From the NCBI RefSeq assembly GCF_014197265.1, contig NZ_JACIFH010000001.1:2046001-2110000 (forward strand): a stretch of DNA of 64,000 nt, given 5' to 3'. The DNA is from Microbacterium invictum. Its GTDB lineage: Bacteria; Actinomycetota; Actinomycetes; Actinomycetales; Microbacteriaceae. The notes beneath the pieces were generated by a model, which was given only the letters and a program-made list of their open reading frames with translations, was not told where the DNA came from and ran no database searches. The position numbers and the translations under genes are program-made. How positions within the stretch are numbered: the first letter of the stretch is position 1; each line of letters opens with the position of its first letter. This document shows positions 1 to 9,350 of this stretch, in pieces.

Positions 1-1724
1 CCCTCGTGCACGGCCGGGTCGGGGCTGTCGTTGACCAGGTCGTACCAGAAGTACTTCTCGACGCCCTTGGCCAGCGCCGTGATCGAGGTGCGCACGAGGT
101 AGTCGGCCTGGACGTTGACCGGACGGCCACCGGTCTTGGACGACGTGCCCAGCTCGGTGATCCAGACGGGCCGGGTGTCGCCCGCGTGCTTCTGCATGCT
201 GCCGCGTGCCTGGTCGATGATTCCCGCGAGGGACTCGGGGTTCGAGCTGACTTCGTACGGGTGGAAGCTCATGGCGTCGGCGTACTGCAGTCCGCCGTCC
301 GCCCAGAGCCCGTCGAACCAGTCGGCGTCGTACCGGGCGGTGGAGCCGGCGATGAGTGGCAGATCGGCATCCACTTTTCGCACTTCCTCTTGAACGACCT
401 TCAGCAGCGGCACGTAGCACGACGGATCCGTGCCGCAGGCCGTCCGGTTGAATCGCTCCTGGTTGAACTCGTTGAACACTTCGAGGCCGACGAGGTCGAA
501 CCGCTCGGCGATGGCGGCGGCGTACCGGCCGTAGGCCGCGATCGCCGCGGGCGTCTCGGGGGTCAGCTCGCTTCCGTAGAGCTTGTTGCCGTAGTTGACG
601 ATGCCGAGCAGATGGATGCCGTGGGCGTGCAGCCGCGCGAAGCTGTTGACATAGCGCTTGTCGAAGTCGTACTGACCCTTGGTCTTCTCGTTGTTCTTCC
701 AGAGGATGTCGTTGCGCGCGAGCCCGACCCCGATCGAGGTGGCGAGGTCGGCCGCGTCTTCGTACCAGTCGCGCTCGACGTGCAGTCCGACGCCGAAGCG
801 CTCGTCGACGGGCACGGACGTGCCCTCGTAGTCGAGCAGCCCCACCTTGGCCGACACGGAGGCACCGGCGGCATCCGTGACCGTCAGGGTGTAGTAGCCC
901 TGCTCGATCCCGTCCAGCGCGATGGCGTCGATGGGGTTCGAGACAGTGGCAGAGCCCTGGGCGACGACGTCGCCGCCGTCGTTCGTGGCCTGCCACGTCG
1001 TGGTTCCGGTCGGCACCTGGAGCGCGAGAAGGGGGCTGTGCGTGGAGAGGATCAGTGAGCGGTTGAGGATGACATCGTCGACGTTGACGTTCTCGAAGGA
1101 CGGGTTCGGCACGACGTTGTCGCCGCCGGCTGCCGGCACGAGCGCGACATCATCGAGGCCCAGTCCCGATACCGGGCCGTCGAGCACGACGCGCACCGAC
1201 ACGGTCGCGGCGTCGGCCGGTGCGACGTAGCCGGCGGTGACCTCGGTCCACTCTGCGCTGAGTTCGGGAACTTCGATCCGCGTGTCGCCGACGATGATCG
1301 TCGCGGCCACATCGGTCGGCAATGACGCGAGGACCCGCAGCTGGGCGGAGAACGCGTATCGCGTGCCGGCCTCGACTGCCACCTCGGATTCGAGTGCGGT
1401 GACTTCTCCGTCGACGACGGGCGCATCGACGTAGGCGGCGACCGAGCCCGTGGCTGCGTCGCCGACCTGCGGAAGCACCCGCGCGATCTTGGTCGTGGGT
1501 GCCTGCGCCCAGCCGGCGAGGTCGCCGAACGCGGGAACCGAGCTCGGCATGTCGACCGGGGTGGGCGTGGGCGTCGGGGTCGGTGTGGGAGTCTGAACCG
1601 GCGCCGTGGTGGCAGCGGGCGGCTCTGCGACGGTCGAGTTCGCGATGACGAGGGCGACGGCCGTGGCCCCCGCCGCTACGGCGAGCCCGCCGCCGAGAAA
1701 CCACTGCCACTTGCGAACGCGCAA
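1..1724 (-). CDS. Membrane-anchored glycoside hydrolase, clan GH-A type (C-terminus beyond window)
   Basis: About 574 codons are visible; the gene runs off the left edge. A TTG start at 1724 is chosen because an in-frame TGA lies just upstream, GAGG sits 9 bases before it, and the next in-frame ATG falls after the membrane segment. Residues 8-30 form a hydrophobic anchor, followed by a Thr/Pro-rich linker and a beta-rich region that resembles a carbohydrate-binding module. The C-terminal half looks like a TIM-barrel hydrolase: Glu419 in VFNEFN fits the acid/base and Glu524 in WITELG the nucleophile, as in GH5/GH39-like enzymes. It probably acts outside the membrane on a polysaccharide, perhaps the polymer made by the neighbouring locus. 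Family assignment rests on motifs only; the substrate is unknown. Confidence 0.75.
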   Translation of the reverse strand, partial: MRVRKWQWFLGGGLAVAAGATAVALVIANSTVAEPPAATTAPVQTPTPTPTPTPTPVDMPSSVPAFGDLAGWAQAPTTKIARVLPQVGDAATGSVAAYVDAPVVDGEVTALESEVAVEAGTRYAFSAQLRVLASLPTDVAATIIVGDTRIEVPELSAEWTEVTAGYVAPADAATVSVRVVLDGPVSGLGLDDVALVPAAGGDNVVPNPSFENVNVDDVILNRSLILSTHSPLLALQVPTGTTTWQATNDGGDVVAQGSATVSNPIDAIALDGIEQGYYTLTVTDAAGASVSAKVGLLDYEGTSVPVDERFGVGLHVERDWYEDAADLATSIGVGLARNDILWKNNEKTKGQYDFDKRYVNSFARLHAHGIHLLGIVNYGNKLYGSELTPETPAAIAAYGRYAAAIAERFDLVGLEVFNEFNQERFNRTACGTDPSCYVPLLKVVQEEVRKVDADLPLIAGSTARYDADWFDGLWADGGLQYADAMSFHPYEVSSNPESLAGIIDQARGSMQKHAGDTRPVWITELGTSSKTGGRPVNVQADYLVRTSITALAKGVEKYFWYDLVNDSPDPAVHE

Positions 1725-1814
1725 AACTCTTCACCTCAGTACTCGACAGGACACGTGCGAACCATCCTCACAGATCCTGTCTGGGAGGACGAACCACGCC
1801 GTAAGCAGCCGCGC

Positions 1815-1828
1815 GAGCTCGCGAGCTC
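1815..1828. repeat. 14-bp perfect palindrome between hydrolase and ugd
   Basis: The sequence GAGCTCGCGAGCTC is its own reverse complement. It lies in the 172-bp gap between the ugd stop codon and the hydrolase start, both on the minus strand. It could be an operator or part of a ugd terminator. No T-run follows, so the role is open. Confidence 0.3.
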
Positions 1829-1896
1829 AAGCTCGAAGACGCGCTCGACATAGCCCGGAATCTGCCCAGGGTCGCCACCGGCCAGACGGGTATTGG

Positions 1897-3063
1897 TCAG
1901 TCGCGGCCGTAGATGTCGCGGGTGTAGATCTTGTGGGCGACGTCGGCCAGCGCGTCGGTCGACCGGTTGGCGATGATCACGTCGGCGCGGGTCGCGAAGT
2001 CGTCGAGGTCGCGGACGACTTCGGAGTTGAAGAAATCGTCGTCCTCGAGCGTGGGCTCGTAGACGATGACGTTCACGCCCTTGGCCTTGATGCGCTTCAT
2101 GATGCCCTGGATCGACGAGGCCCGGAAGTTGTCCGACCCCGATTTCATCACGAGCCGATAGATGCCGACGGTCTCGGGGCCTCGGGCGAGGATGTCGGCG
2201 GCCACGAAGTCCTTGCGCGTGCTGTTGGCGTCGACGATCGCCGCGATGAGGTTCTGCGGCACCTCGGAGTAGTTGGCCAGCAGCTGCTTCGTGTCCTTGG
2301 GCAGGCAGTACCCGCCATAGCCGAACGACGGGTTGTTGTAGTGCGAGCCGATACGCGGGTCGAGGCCCACACCCTCGATGATCTGCCGGGTGTCGAGCCC
2401 GTGCACGGCGGCGTAGGTGTCGAGCTCGTTGAAGTATGCGACCCTCAGCGCCAGGTAGGTGTTGGCGAAGAGCTTGATGGCTTCGGCCTCGGTCGGGTCG
2501 GTGAGCAGCACCGGCACGTCCGTGGCGACGGCACCTTCGAGCAGCAGGTCGGCGAACCGCTGCCCGATCGGGCCGCGATCGCCCACCACGATGCGTGACG
2601 GATGCAGGTTGTCGTAGAGCGCACGCCCTTCCCGCAAGAACTCGGGCGAGAAGACGATCGTCGCGGCCGGCCGCTCGGCACTCACCCGAGCCGTGAATCC
2701 CACGGGCACGGTCGACTTGACGACGATGGCGGCGTGGGGGTTGATCGTGAGGACCGCGTCGATCACCGACTCGACCGACGAGGTGTCGAAGTAGTTGGTC
2801 TCTTCGTCGTAGTTAGTCGGCGTCGCCACGACGACGAACTCGGCGTCGCGGTAGGCCGTCGCCGCGTCGAGGGTCGCGGTCAGGTTGAGATCGCGCGTGG
2901 CGAGGTACTCCTCGAGCTCGGCATCGGCGATGGGCGAGACTCGCCTGCCGAGCATCTCGACCTTGCGCGGGTCGAGATCGACAGCGACCACCTCGTGGTG
3001 CTGGGCGAGGACGACGGCATTCGACAGGCCGACATAGCCCGTCCCCACGATGGCGATCTTCAT
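1897..3063 (-). CDS. ugd: UDP-glucose 6-dehydrogenase, short form
   Basis: 388 residues. It oxidises UDP-glucose to UDP-glucuronate with two NAD+, supplying acidic sugar donor to the surrounding polysaccharide locus. The ATG at 3063 gives the Rossmann start [12 protein letters not shown]; the open frame extends upstream but lacks homology there. Visible motifs are the NAD-binding GTGYVG (7-12), KSTVPVGFT, the substrate loop SPEFLREG and the catalytic-cysteine motif [12 protein letters not shown]. Length and wording match the compact enterobacterial Ugd (388 residues) far more closely than the longer (about 440 residue) form common in actinobacteria. It is divergent from the glycosyltransferase at 3143, with 79 bp for the two promoters. 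Confidence 0.95.
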   Translation of the reverse strand: MKIAIVGTGYVGLSNAVVLAQHHEVVAVDLDPRKVEMLGRRVSPIADAELEEYLATRDLNLTATLDAATAYRDAEFVVVATPTNYDEETNYFDTSSVESVIDAVLTINPHAAIVVKSTVPVGFTARVSAERPAATIVFSPEFLREGRALYDNLHPSRIVVGDRGPIGQRFADLLLEGAVATDVPVLLTDPTEAEAIKLFANTYLALRVAYFNELDTYAAVHGLDTRQIIEGVGLDPRIGSHYNNPSFGYGGYCLPKDTKQLLANYSEVPQNLIAAIVDANSTRKDFVAADILARGPETVGIYRLVMKSGSDNFRASSIQGIMKRIKAKGVNVIVYEPTLEDDDFFNSEVVRDLDDFATRADVIIANRSTDALADVAHKIYTRDIYGRD

Positions 3064-3142
3064 GGTCAAAAGCGTATCCCGGCCCGCAGGCATCATTTCT
3101 CCGCACCGGAGCACGAAAGCCACGCCGATAGACTCGACGCCG

Positions 3143-5479
3143 ATGACTCCGGCGCCTCTGATCTCGATCGTCCTCCCGGTCTTCAATGACGAGGCGACGG
3201 TCGCGGCGGCGCTCGAGAGTGCGCTGCGACAGACGCTCCCTGAGATCGAGGTCATCTGCGTCGACGATGCGTCGACCGACGGCACCGCGGCGGTGATCGA
3301 GCGGTTCTGCGCCCGCGACCCGCGGGTGCGCCTGATCCGGCAAGAACGCAACCTGTCAGCGTTCCAGGCGCGGCGCGCCGGGATCTTCGCCGCCGAGGCC
3401 GAGCACCTACTCTTCCTCGACGGCGACGATGAACTGGTTCCGGATGCCGCAGAGAAGGCGCTCGCGCGGGCGCACGCCGCGGGGGCCGATCTGGTGGGCT
3501 TCGGCGTGACGGTCGTCGAGAGGGACGGAAGCACGGGCAACGCCTACGAGCGCCGACTGCAGCCGGTGCACCGTGCGCTCGACGGCGCGGAGGTGCTGCG
3601 GGGCCTGTTTCCGATCGGCACACCGGCCCAGGGCCAGCTGTGGCGCTATCTGTTCCGCACCCGGGTGCTGCGTGACGCGCACGCGTTGCTGCCCGACGAG
3701 CTCGCACTCCCGCGGGTCAACGACCTGCCCCTGATGTTTCTCGTGGCTGCCCTCGCGACGAGTTACGTGTCGACCGACGACAAGCTGTACCGCTACCATT
3801 TCGGGCGCGGCGGCAGCGGCCATCGCATCGACAGTGTGGAGCGCGCGGAGTTCTATGCGTCGGCGATCACCTCGATCGACAGCATCCGCCCTGCCGTGCA
3901 GGACCTGTCGCTCACGTGCTCCGATGCGACGCTGCTGCGCGAGTCGTACGAGTCGGCGCGCCTGTCGATCATCGGCTACGTGTGCTCGCAGGTGATCGAC
4001 AAGAGCGACAGCACCGTGCTCGATGCCGCGCTGGCGCATCTGCACACCGTGGCATCCGCCCACGACATCGTCCATGCCGCGGCGCGGTTCTACCCCGCAA
4101 CACTGACGACGCTGAAGTTCCACACCACGTGGCAGGGCATCGGCGACCGTCCGGTCCGCAGCGTCCTGCTCGCGACCTCGACGCTGCGAACGGGTGGCGT
4201 CTCCGCGGTGCTCGCTTCGCAGGCGCGGTATCTGCGCGACGCGGGGTATCGCGTGACGGTGGTGGCGCGCAGCGCCGGCAGCGACACCAGCGCCCTTCCC
4301 GCGGGCACCCCGTTCGTCGAGCTGACCGCGCGCGACCTCGTCGAGCGGCTCCAGCAGTGGGGCGAGATCTGCCGCACGCACGAGATCGACGTCGTCATCG
4401 ATCACCAGGTGCTGTACACGAACTACTGGCCCGAGTTCGCGCTCATGGCGCGCGCCGAGGGCGCGGCGACCATCGGCTGGGTGCACAATTTCGTCGCACG
4501 GCCGGTGTACGACGGCAACGACCGGCTCACCCTCATCGAACGCTGCAGCAGCACGCTCGCCCAGCTCGTCACGCTCTCGCCGCTGGATGTCGCCTACTTC
4601 AAGCTGCGCGGAGTGATGCAGGTCTCATACCTGCCGAATCCACCCTCACCGCTGCTGGTCGAGTCCGCAGCGAAGACGGTGGACAAGATGCCGCCTACAG
4701 ATCGCGTCGAGCTCGTTTGGTGGGGAAGACTTGAGCAGCGCACGAAACAGGTCTACGAGCTGATCGAGGTAGGTGTGCAGCTGCGTCAGCTCGGGATCGA
4801 CTTCCGCCTCACGGTCATCGGTCCCGACTGGGACGACGTGACCGCGAAGAAGTTCAACGCGCGAGCACGTCGTCGAGGCGTCGGCGACCATGTCGTCGCC
4901 GTCGGGCCGCGGCGCGGCGAGCAGCTGATCCGGGCGATCGACGCCGCCGACGCCTTCGTGACCACCAGCATCATCGAGGGCTTCCAACTGACCATCGCCG
5001 AGGCCCAGTCACGCGGTCTGCCGGTGTTCATGTACGAGCTGCCGTGGCTCACCCTGGTGCAGGACAACGACGGCGTCGTGTCGGTGCCGCAGGGTGACGC
5101 CCGAGGTCTCGCCGGCCAGATCGCCGACGTGATCGGTGATACCGAGCGCTACGCGCGCCTATCGCGTACGTCGCTGGATGCCGCGCAGCGGGCGCTCACG
5201 TACGACTTCGCGCAGCTGTATCGCGGCGTCGTCACCGGCACGCTGGGCCCCGAGTTCTCCCCCGAGCCGACCCTGAGCGATGCGCGCGAACTGCTCGGCC
5301 TGATGGTCTTCTTCGCCGGGCGAGCGCAGCGACGAGGTCGCACGAGCACGCCCGACAGCTCCGCGCTCGGCGCCCGGCTCTGGAAGTCGGCCGCGCCGAT
5401 CGGCCGGGCGACGCTCACCCGCATTCCGGGCCTGCGTCCGCTCGCGCACCGCGCGAAGGGGTGGCTGCGGGCACGGTGA
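3143..5479 (+). CDS. Bifunctional glycosyltransferase: GT2 (GT-A) plus GT4-like (GT-B)
   Basis: 778 residues; the ATG at 3143 begins directly before the GT2 core ([10 protein letters not shown]), and the open frame upstream overlaps ugd antisense. The N-terminal GT-A domain (about 5-240) has VDDAS at 40-44 and the metal-binding DGDDE at 93-97. The second domain begins near residue 338 with [13 protein letters not shown], a GT-B start, and ends with EGFQLTIAE (E612/E620), the E-x7-E phosphate-binding pattern of GT4 enzymes. One chain can therefore add two sugars or a repeat unit, probably at the cytoplasmic membrane face. It is the first of three paralogues (also 10401 and 12749). Both domains look intact; donors and acceptor are unknown. 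Confidence 0.85.
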   Translation: MTPAPLISIVLPVFNDEATVAAALESALRQTLPEIEVICVDDASTDGTAAVIERFCARDPRVRLIRQERNLSAFQARRAGIFAAEAEHLLFLDGDDELVPDAAEKALARAHAAGADLVGFGVTVVERDGSTGNAYERRLQPVHRALDGAEVLRGLFPIGTPAQGQLWRYLFRTRVLRDAHALLPDELALPRVNDLPLMFLVAALATSYVSTDDKLYRYHFGRGGSGHRIDSVERAEFYASAITSIDSIRPAVQDLSLTCSDATLLRESYESARLSIIGYVCSQVIDKSDSTVLDAALAHLHTVASAHDIVHAAARFYPATLTTLKFHTTWQGIGDRPVRSVLLATSTLRTGGVSAVLASQARYLRDAGYRVTVVARSAGSDTSALPAGTPFVELTARDLVERLQQWGEICRTHEIDVVIDHQVLYTNYWPEFALMARAEGAATIGWVHNFVARPVYDGNDRLTLIERCSSTLAQLVTLSPLDVAYFKLRGVMQVSYLPNPPSPLLVESAAKTVDKMPPTDRVELVWWGRLEQRTKQVYELIEVGVQLRQLGIDFRLTVIGPDWDDVTAKKFNARARRRGVGDHVVAVGPRRGEQLIRAIDAADAFVTTSIIEGFQLTIAEAQSRGLPVFMYELPWLTLVQDNDGVVSVPQGDARGLAGQIADVIGDTERYARLSRTSLDAAQRALTYDFAQLYRGVVTGTLGPEFSPEPTLSDARELLGLMVFFAGRAQRRGRTSTPDSSALGARLWKSAAPIGRATLTRIPGLRPLAHRAKGWLRAR

Positions 5480-5505
5480 CTCCCAGTCCCTGAATTCGGC
5501 TCGGC

Positions 5506-7266
5506 CTAGCCGCCCGCACCGGCGTCGGTCGGGGGCGCGGGTGGAGCCGGCTCCTCGGTCGGTTCAGGAATCGGCTCAGGTTCAGGGATCGGCTCGGGCT
5601 CGGTCGTGGGCGTGGGATCGGGGGCCGGCTCGGTCGTCGGCGTCGGATCAGGCGCCGGTGTGGACTCCGTCGTGGGCGCCGGTTCAGGATTGGAGACCTG
5701 CGGCTGCTGCGGGCGCTGAGGTGCGGGCTCCGGTTGCGGGGCCAACTCGCGAGTCAGCGTCACGGCCGAACTGACGCGATCGCCGTCCGCCTGTTCGGCG
5801 GTGAGCGTGTACACCTGTGACTCGGCATCGCACGGGAACGGCACCGCGTGCTCGCCCTCGACGAGCGGAAGATCGGCTTGCAACGGTTCGTCGATGGCAT
5901 CAAGCTCCACCGGTCCGGCAGCAACGGCGACGCGCGTAGCATCGCTGGTCTCCCAGCTGAGCTGCACCGAGGCCTCACCCTCCGCCGTCTCACATACGAC
6001 GGTGTTTGCGTCCGCGGTGAAACTGACGATCGTTGGCGGCGCGAGTACCGCCGTCGGGGCCGACGAGACGTCGCTTACGGCGGGTCGTTCGACCGGCTCC
6101 GGGACTTGAGAGAGAAGCGCAATCGCCGCGCCTGCGCCGACTGCGAGAAGGATCGCGGCACCGGTGACGACCAGCGCGATGATCCGGCGGCGGCTGCGCT
6201 CACGCGCCGTTCGGCGATAGCGCTCGCGTCGCGCGATGGTTCGAGGTGTCTCCGGTGGAACGACGAACTCCTGGACATCGACCGCCGCATCCGCCAGCAG
6301 CTGCTCGATAGGCGACAGGGTACGCTGCGGCCCGGTCTCGACCTCGGCGGGTGCTGCCGGCACCGCCTTGGGTACCGGCACGGGATCGACGTGCGGAGCC
6401 TCCGGCGCCTTCGTCTTCGCCGCGGGACGCGCGGACTTCGTCGCTGCAGCGGCCCCGACCGCCGCGTTGCCCGGGTGCTTGGTCCACTTGACGTACTCGT
6501 CGATGACGTCCTTGGCGGCGCCGTCTGCGCGCAGTTCGCCCTTGTGGATCCACAGCACGCGTTCGCAAGTGTCCTTGAGCGACCCGACCGAGTGGCTGAC
6601 GATCATGACGAGTCCGGCGCTGTCGCGCAACTCGCGAATACGCTTCTCGCTCTTCGCCTTGAAACGGCGGTCGCCGACTGACAGCGCCTCGTCGATCAGC
6701 AGGATCGAGTGCGCCTTCGCAGAGGCGATCGCGAATCGCAGCCGTGCGCCCATGCCCGACGAATAGGTGCGCATGGGGTGATGAATGAACTCGTTGAGTT
6801 CAGCGAAGTCCGCAATCTCGTCCACGTGAGCAGCGGCCTCATCGGGCGTGAAGCCCATCGCGAGCAGTCCGAGCTTAATGTTGTTCTCACCCGAGAGCTC
6901 CGGCACGAGCGCAGCGTTGACCCCGAGCAGCACGGGCCGGTCGGCGGCCAAGATTGTGCCCTCAGACGTGGGAATGAGACCGCTCATTGCCCGGAACAGA
7001 GTCGACTTGCCGGACCCGTTGTGGCCGACGACGCCGATGGTCTCGCCCTCGGTGGCGGTGAAAGAAACTCCCCGCAGCGCTGGCACTGACTGAAGGTCTC
7101 GACCGCCACGGAACGTGCTGAGGCTGAAGAGGTTGTCGCGGGCGTTGAATCTCTTGCCAGATGCGTACACGCGGTACGTTACGTGCGCGTTATCCGCGAC
7201 GATCATCGGGCGCCGCCCAGCGTCCGCAGTCGGCGAGAGGTTCTCGGGGAGCAGGAGATCAGTCAC
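5506..7266 (-). CDS. Polysaccharide ABC exporter ATPase (TagH/Wzt type) with membrane-spanning C-terminal extension
   Basis: 586 residues. The GTG at 7266 overlaps the permease stop by 8 bases, implying translational coupling; the alternative ATG (residue 21) would also retain the full ABC domain. The ATPase half shows Walker A GHNGSGKST (81-89), signature YSSGMGARL (168-176), Walker B ILLIDE (188-193) and the H-loop His225, as in teichoic acid and O-antigen exporters. An Ala/Pro linker follows, then a basic stretch and a transmembrane helix (about 362-386). Beyond it lie an Ig-like beta domain with two cysteines and a Pro/Glu-rich tail, predicted outside the cell. The layout recalls Bacillus TagH rather than E. 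coli O9a Wzt, whose substrate-binding domain is cytoplasmic. Confidence 0.88.
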   Translation of the reverse strand: MTDLLLPENLSPTADAGRRPMIVADNAHVTYRVYASGKRFNARDNLFSLSTFRGGRDLQSVPALRGVSFTATEGETIGVVGHNGSGKSTLFRAMSGLIPTSEGTILAADRPVLLGVNAALVPELSGENNIKLGLLAMGFTPDEAAAHVDEIADFAELNEFIHHPMRTYSSGMGARLRFAIASAKAHSILLIDEALSVGDRRFKAKSEKRIRELRDSAGLVMIVSHSVGSLKDTCERVLWIHKGELRADGAAKDVIDEYVKWTKHPGNAAVGAAAATKSARPAAKTKAPEAPHVDPVPVPKAVPAAPAEVETGPQRTLSPIEQLLADAAVDVQEFVVPPETPRTIARRERYRRTARERSRRRIIALVVTGAAILLAVGAGAAIALLSQVPEPVERPAVSDVSSAPTAVLAPPTIVSFTADANTVVCETAEGEASVQLSWETSDATRVAVAAGPVELDAIDEPLQADLPLVEGEHAVPFPCDAESQVYTLTAEQADGDRVSSAVTLTRELAPQPEPAPQRPQQPQVSNPEPAPTTESTPAPDPTPTTEPAPDPTPTTEPEPIPEPEPIPEPTEEPAPPAPPTDAGAGG

Positions 7267-8113
7267 TGAGGCCGTACCTCGATTCGGCCTGCCAGAAGTA
7301 GACCACGCCCACAACGATGGTCACGACCGCCCAGATGGGTGCCGCGATCCAGGCGATCAGGGGCGCTGTGTAGGACTCGAGAAGAACGTCGCGAGCGAGC
7401 GCTATGAACTCGTACGTCGGAATGAGGTGCGCAATCGTCAAGGCGACCGGATAGGGAGCTAGCGCGCCATCGACGCTGAAGATGATGCCACTCGCGTAGA
7501 ACAGCACGCGGGTGATGACGGGGATGAACTGCTGCACATCGCGAATGTGCACCGACAGCCGGGCGAAGACGAGAGCCACACCCAGATTGAAGACCGCCAT
7601 GACCGCCAGGATCGGCACGATCAGAAGCCACGACCAGGTGATCGGCTCACCGAGCACGAGCAGAAGGATGCCGAGCAGAACAACGATCGGGACCATCTTC
7701 ATCGCCTGCTCGGCCACGACCGACACCGGCAGGAGGATGCGCGGGAACCCGAGGCTCTGAACGAGCTTCGCGTTGCCAGTAACCGCCCTCGCGCCGTTGC
7801 CGAACGAGCCCGTGAAGAACTCGAAGACGAAGATCCCGACGATGATGAACTGCACGAAATTGGCGGGACGCGCTGCCCCCGAGAGAATGAAGTTGAAGAT
7901 CGTGCCATAAAGGATCGCCATGAGGAGCGGCTTGAGCACGATCCACAGCACGCCGAGCCGGTTCCGAAGCAGCGAACCGACGAGCTTGTAGGCCGCTAAC
8001 GTGAACGCGAAGTTGCGACGCCGCCAGGCTTCAGAAAGATAGGCCCTGAAGGTGGGACGACGCCCAACTTCGTAAAGTGCGCCGGCCGGGTCGCGAAGGC
8101 GTGCATCCACCAA
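7259..8113 (-). CDS. Polysaccharide ABC exporter permease (TagG/Wzm type)
   Basis: 284 residues from the TTG at 8113, chosen because GGAGAGG lies 11 bases upstream and the resulting length suits the family. ATGs at 8197 and 8290 extend the frame but have weak ribosome sites; 8290 would overlap the preceding gene by 14 bases. The family-typical amphipathic start (YLSEAWRRRNFAF) leads into about six membrane helices (for example LGVLWIVLKPLLMAILYGTI), with the conserved RDVQQF loop before the fifth helix. It pairs with the ATPase at 5506 to move a lipid-linked polymer across the membrane. The permease and ATPase reading frames overlap. Confidence 0.88.
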   Translation of the reverse strand: MVDARLRDPAGALYEVGRRPTFRAYLSEAWRRRNFAFTLAAYKLVGSLLRNRLGVLWIVLKPLLMAILYGTIFNFILSGAARPANFVQFIIVGIFVFEFFTGSFGNGARAVTGNAKLVQSLGFPRILLPVSVVAEQAMKMVPIVVLLGILLLVLGEPITWSWLLIVPILAVMAVFNLGVALVFARLSVHIRDVQQFIPVITRVLFYASGIIFSVDGALAPYPVALTIAHLIPTYEFIALARDVLLESYTAPLIAWIAAPIWAVVTIVVGVVYFWQAESRYGLSD

Positions 8114-8276
8114 GGAACTCGCTACCTCTCCGACCGCCGCGTACTTCGCGGGGATATCCCGCGAGCGCACATCTCGTCTGATAATACAGCGGGCCATATC
8201 GTCGACTCTGAGAGCGGCCGAGGTAGTGGCTAGTGTCGTTGAGACGTACCCTCGGCTTTCGCGAACGTGCGCATCG

Positions 8277-9326
8277 TCACGCGACGGCATCCATCGCTGC
8301 CCGAATCCGACCCGTCAGGTCGGCCACATCCGCGCGGGCCGCGCGGATTGCGGGGGACAGACTGGACACATGCGCCTCGAACCGGTCGGCGAACTCGGCG
8401 AACTCGTCGTACCGACCGACGAGACCCCCGAGACCCGCCGCGGTCAGCAAACGAGAGATCTTCTGAGGATCGCTGCCCGAGCCTATGGGGTACGCACCCT
8501 CGGTAGCACCGATGATCAACCCGTGTGCGCGATCGCTGATAACGGCGAGTGACTGCCCGAAGACAGTGCGCACATGCGCATCGAGATCGATGTGACGCAT
8601 GCTCGGCGGCATCAGGTAGTCACCACCCAGTGCCTCGGCCAGGCGCACGGCCCGCGGAGCATCGCGAGCAACCTGCGCCACCGTGACGACCCGCGTTCCG
8701 GTGGTCGCGGCGAACGCGCGCACAGCGGACAGCCACGCGTCACCGGGCCAGGGTCTGTCGAAGCGCAGCGTCACGCTCAGCAGCGGGCGTTCCCCGGCGG
8801 GCGTCCAAGCCTCGACCGGGGCGCCAAGCGAATAGGCCCAATCGGGTGCGAAATCACCGAAGCCTGCAGCATCGCGCGACCCCTGATCGCGCCACGACAT
8901 GACCGACGCTCGGCGCATGACGGAGTCGAACACGACGTCTTTCAGCGCCCCGACGCTCTTGATTCCGATGCCGGCGAAAATCAGGGCGCCGCCGGACGCG
9001 AGCACACGAGCGCATTCCGCCGAGCGCCGGGCGACAGGGAAGCCTCCCGGCCGCGGGTTGATCTCACCGGCATTGAATGCGTGCACGGGTCGCGTCGTTG
9101 CATCCTCGGTGGCGGTCCAGTCGGCCCGCCGGTCGTAGTAGGTCACGTCCGGTGCCGAGACGAACCCCGTCGTAAAGTCACTCGTGGCCTCACCGAGATA
9201 TACGTGGACGTGCCGTCCGGGGCCTCGCAAGGCGTCGAGGTACGCGACACGCAAGGCGGAGTCGCCGAGGTTGTCATCCTGCCCGCTGAGGTGGGCGAAG
9301 ACATGTTGAGTCGGTTTCACAATCAC
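8277..9326 (-). CDS. Polysaccharide pyruvyltransferase family protein
   Basis: 349 residues from GTG 9326 (a second GTG two codons on, at 9320, is also possible). The NLGDSALR motif near the N-terminus and SDRAHGL near the C-terminus are typical of the CsaB/PssM-like family, which transfers pyruvate from phosphoenolpyruvate to a sugar as a ketal. GGALIFAGIG in the middle fits the Rossmann-like GT-B fold. It would add negative charge to the polymer. It lies just upstream of the exporter genes on the same strand and is divergent from 9351 with only 24 bp between starts. Some family members are not true pyruvyltransferases, so the reaction is inferred. Confidence 0.75.
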   Translation of the reverse strand: MIVKPTQHVFAHLSGQDDNLGDSALRVAYLDALRGPGRHVHVYLGEATSDFTTGFVSAPDVTYYDRRADWTATEDATTRPVHAFNAGEINPRPGGFPVARRSAECARVLASGGALIFAGIGIKSVGALKDVVFDSVMRRASVMSWRDQGSRDAAGFGDFAPDWAYSLGAPVEAWTPAGERPLLSVTLRFDRPWPGDAWLSAVRAFAATTGTRVVTVAQVARDAPRAVRLAEALGGDYLMPPSMRHIDLDAHVRTVFGQSLAVISDRAHGLIIGATEGAYPIGSGSDPQKISRLLTAAGLGGLVGRYDEFAEFADRFEAHVSSLSPAIRAARADVADLTGRIRAAMDAVA

Positions 9327-9328
9327 TG

Positions 9329-9345
9329 CACCCTACTTTAGGGTG
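9329..9345. promoter_or_regulatory. Perfect 7-bp inverted repeat between two divergent starts
   Basis: CACCCTA-CTT-TAGGGTG fills most of the 24-bp gap between the starts at 9326 (minus) and 9351 (plus). The right arm supplies AGGG, the likely ribosome-binding site of the plus-strand gene, and its complement does the same for the minus-strand gene. A hairpin or bound protein here could affect both. Promoters for each gene would have to lie inside the opposite reading frame. Confidence 0.5.
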
Positions 9346-9350
9346 GGTGC

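Noticed and set aside
1150..1734. Minus-strand frame starting GTG at 1734 upstream of the hydrolase
   Set aside because: It overlaps the hydrolase in another frame and is Arg-rich with no motif; the TTG frame gives a membrane anchor and catalytic residues.
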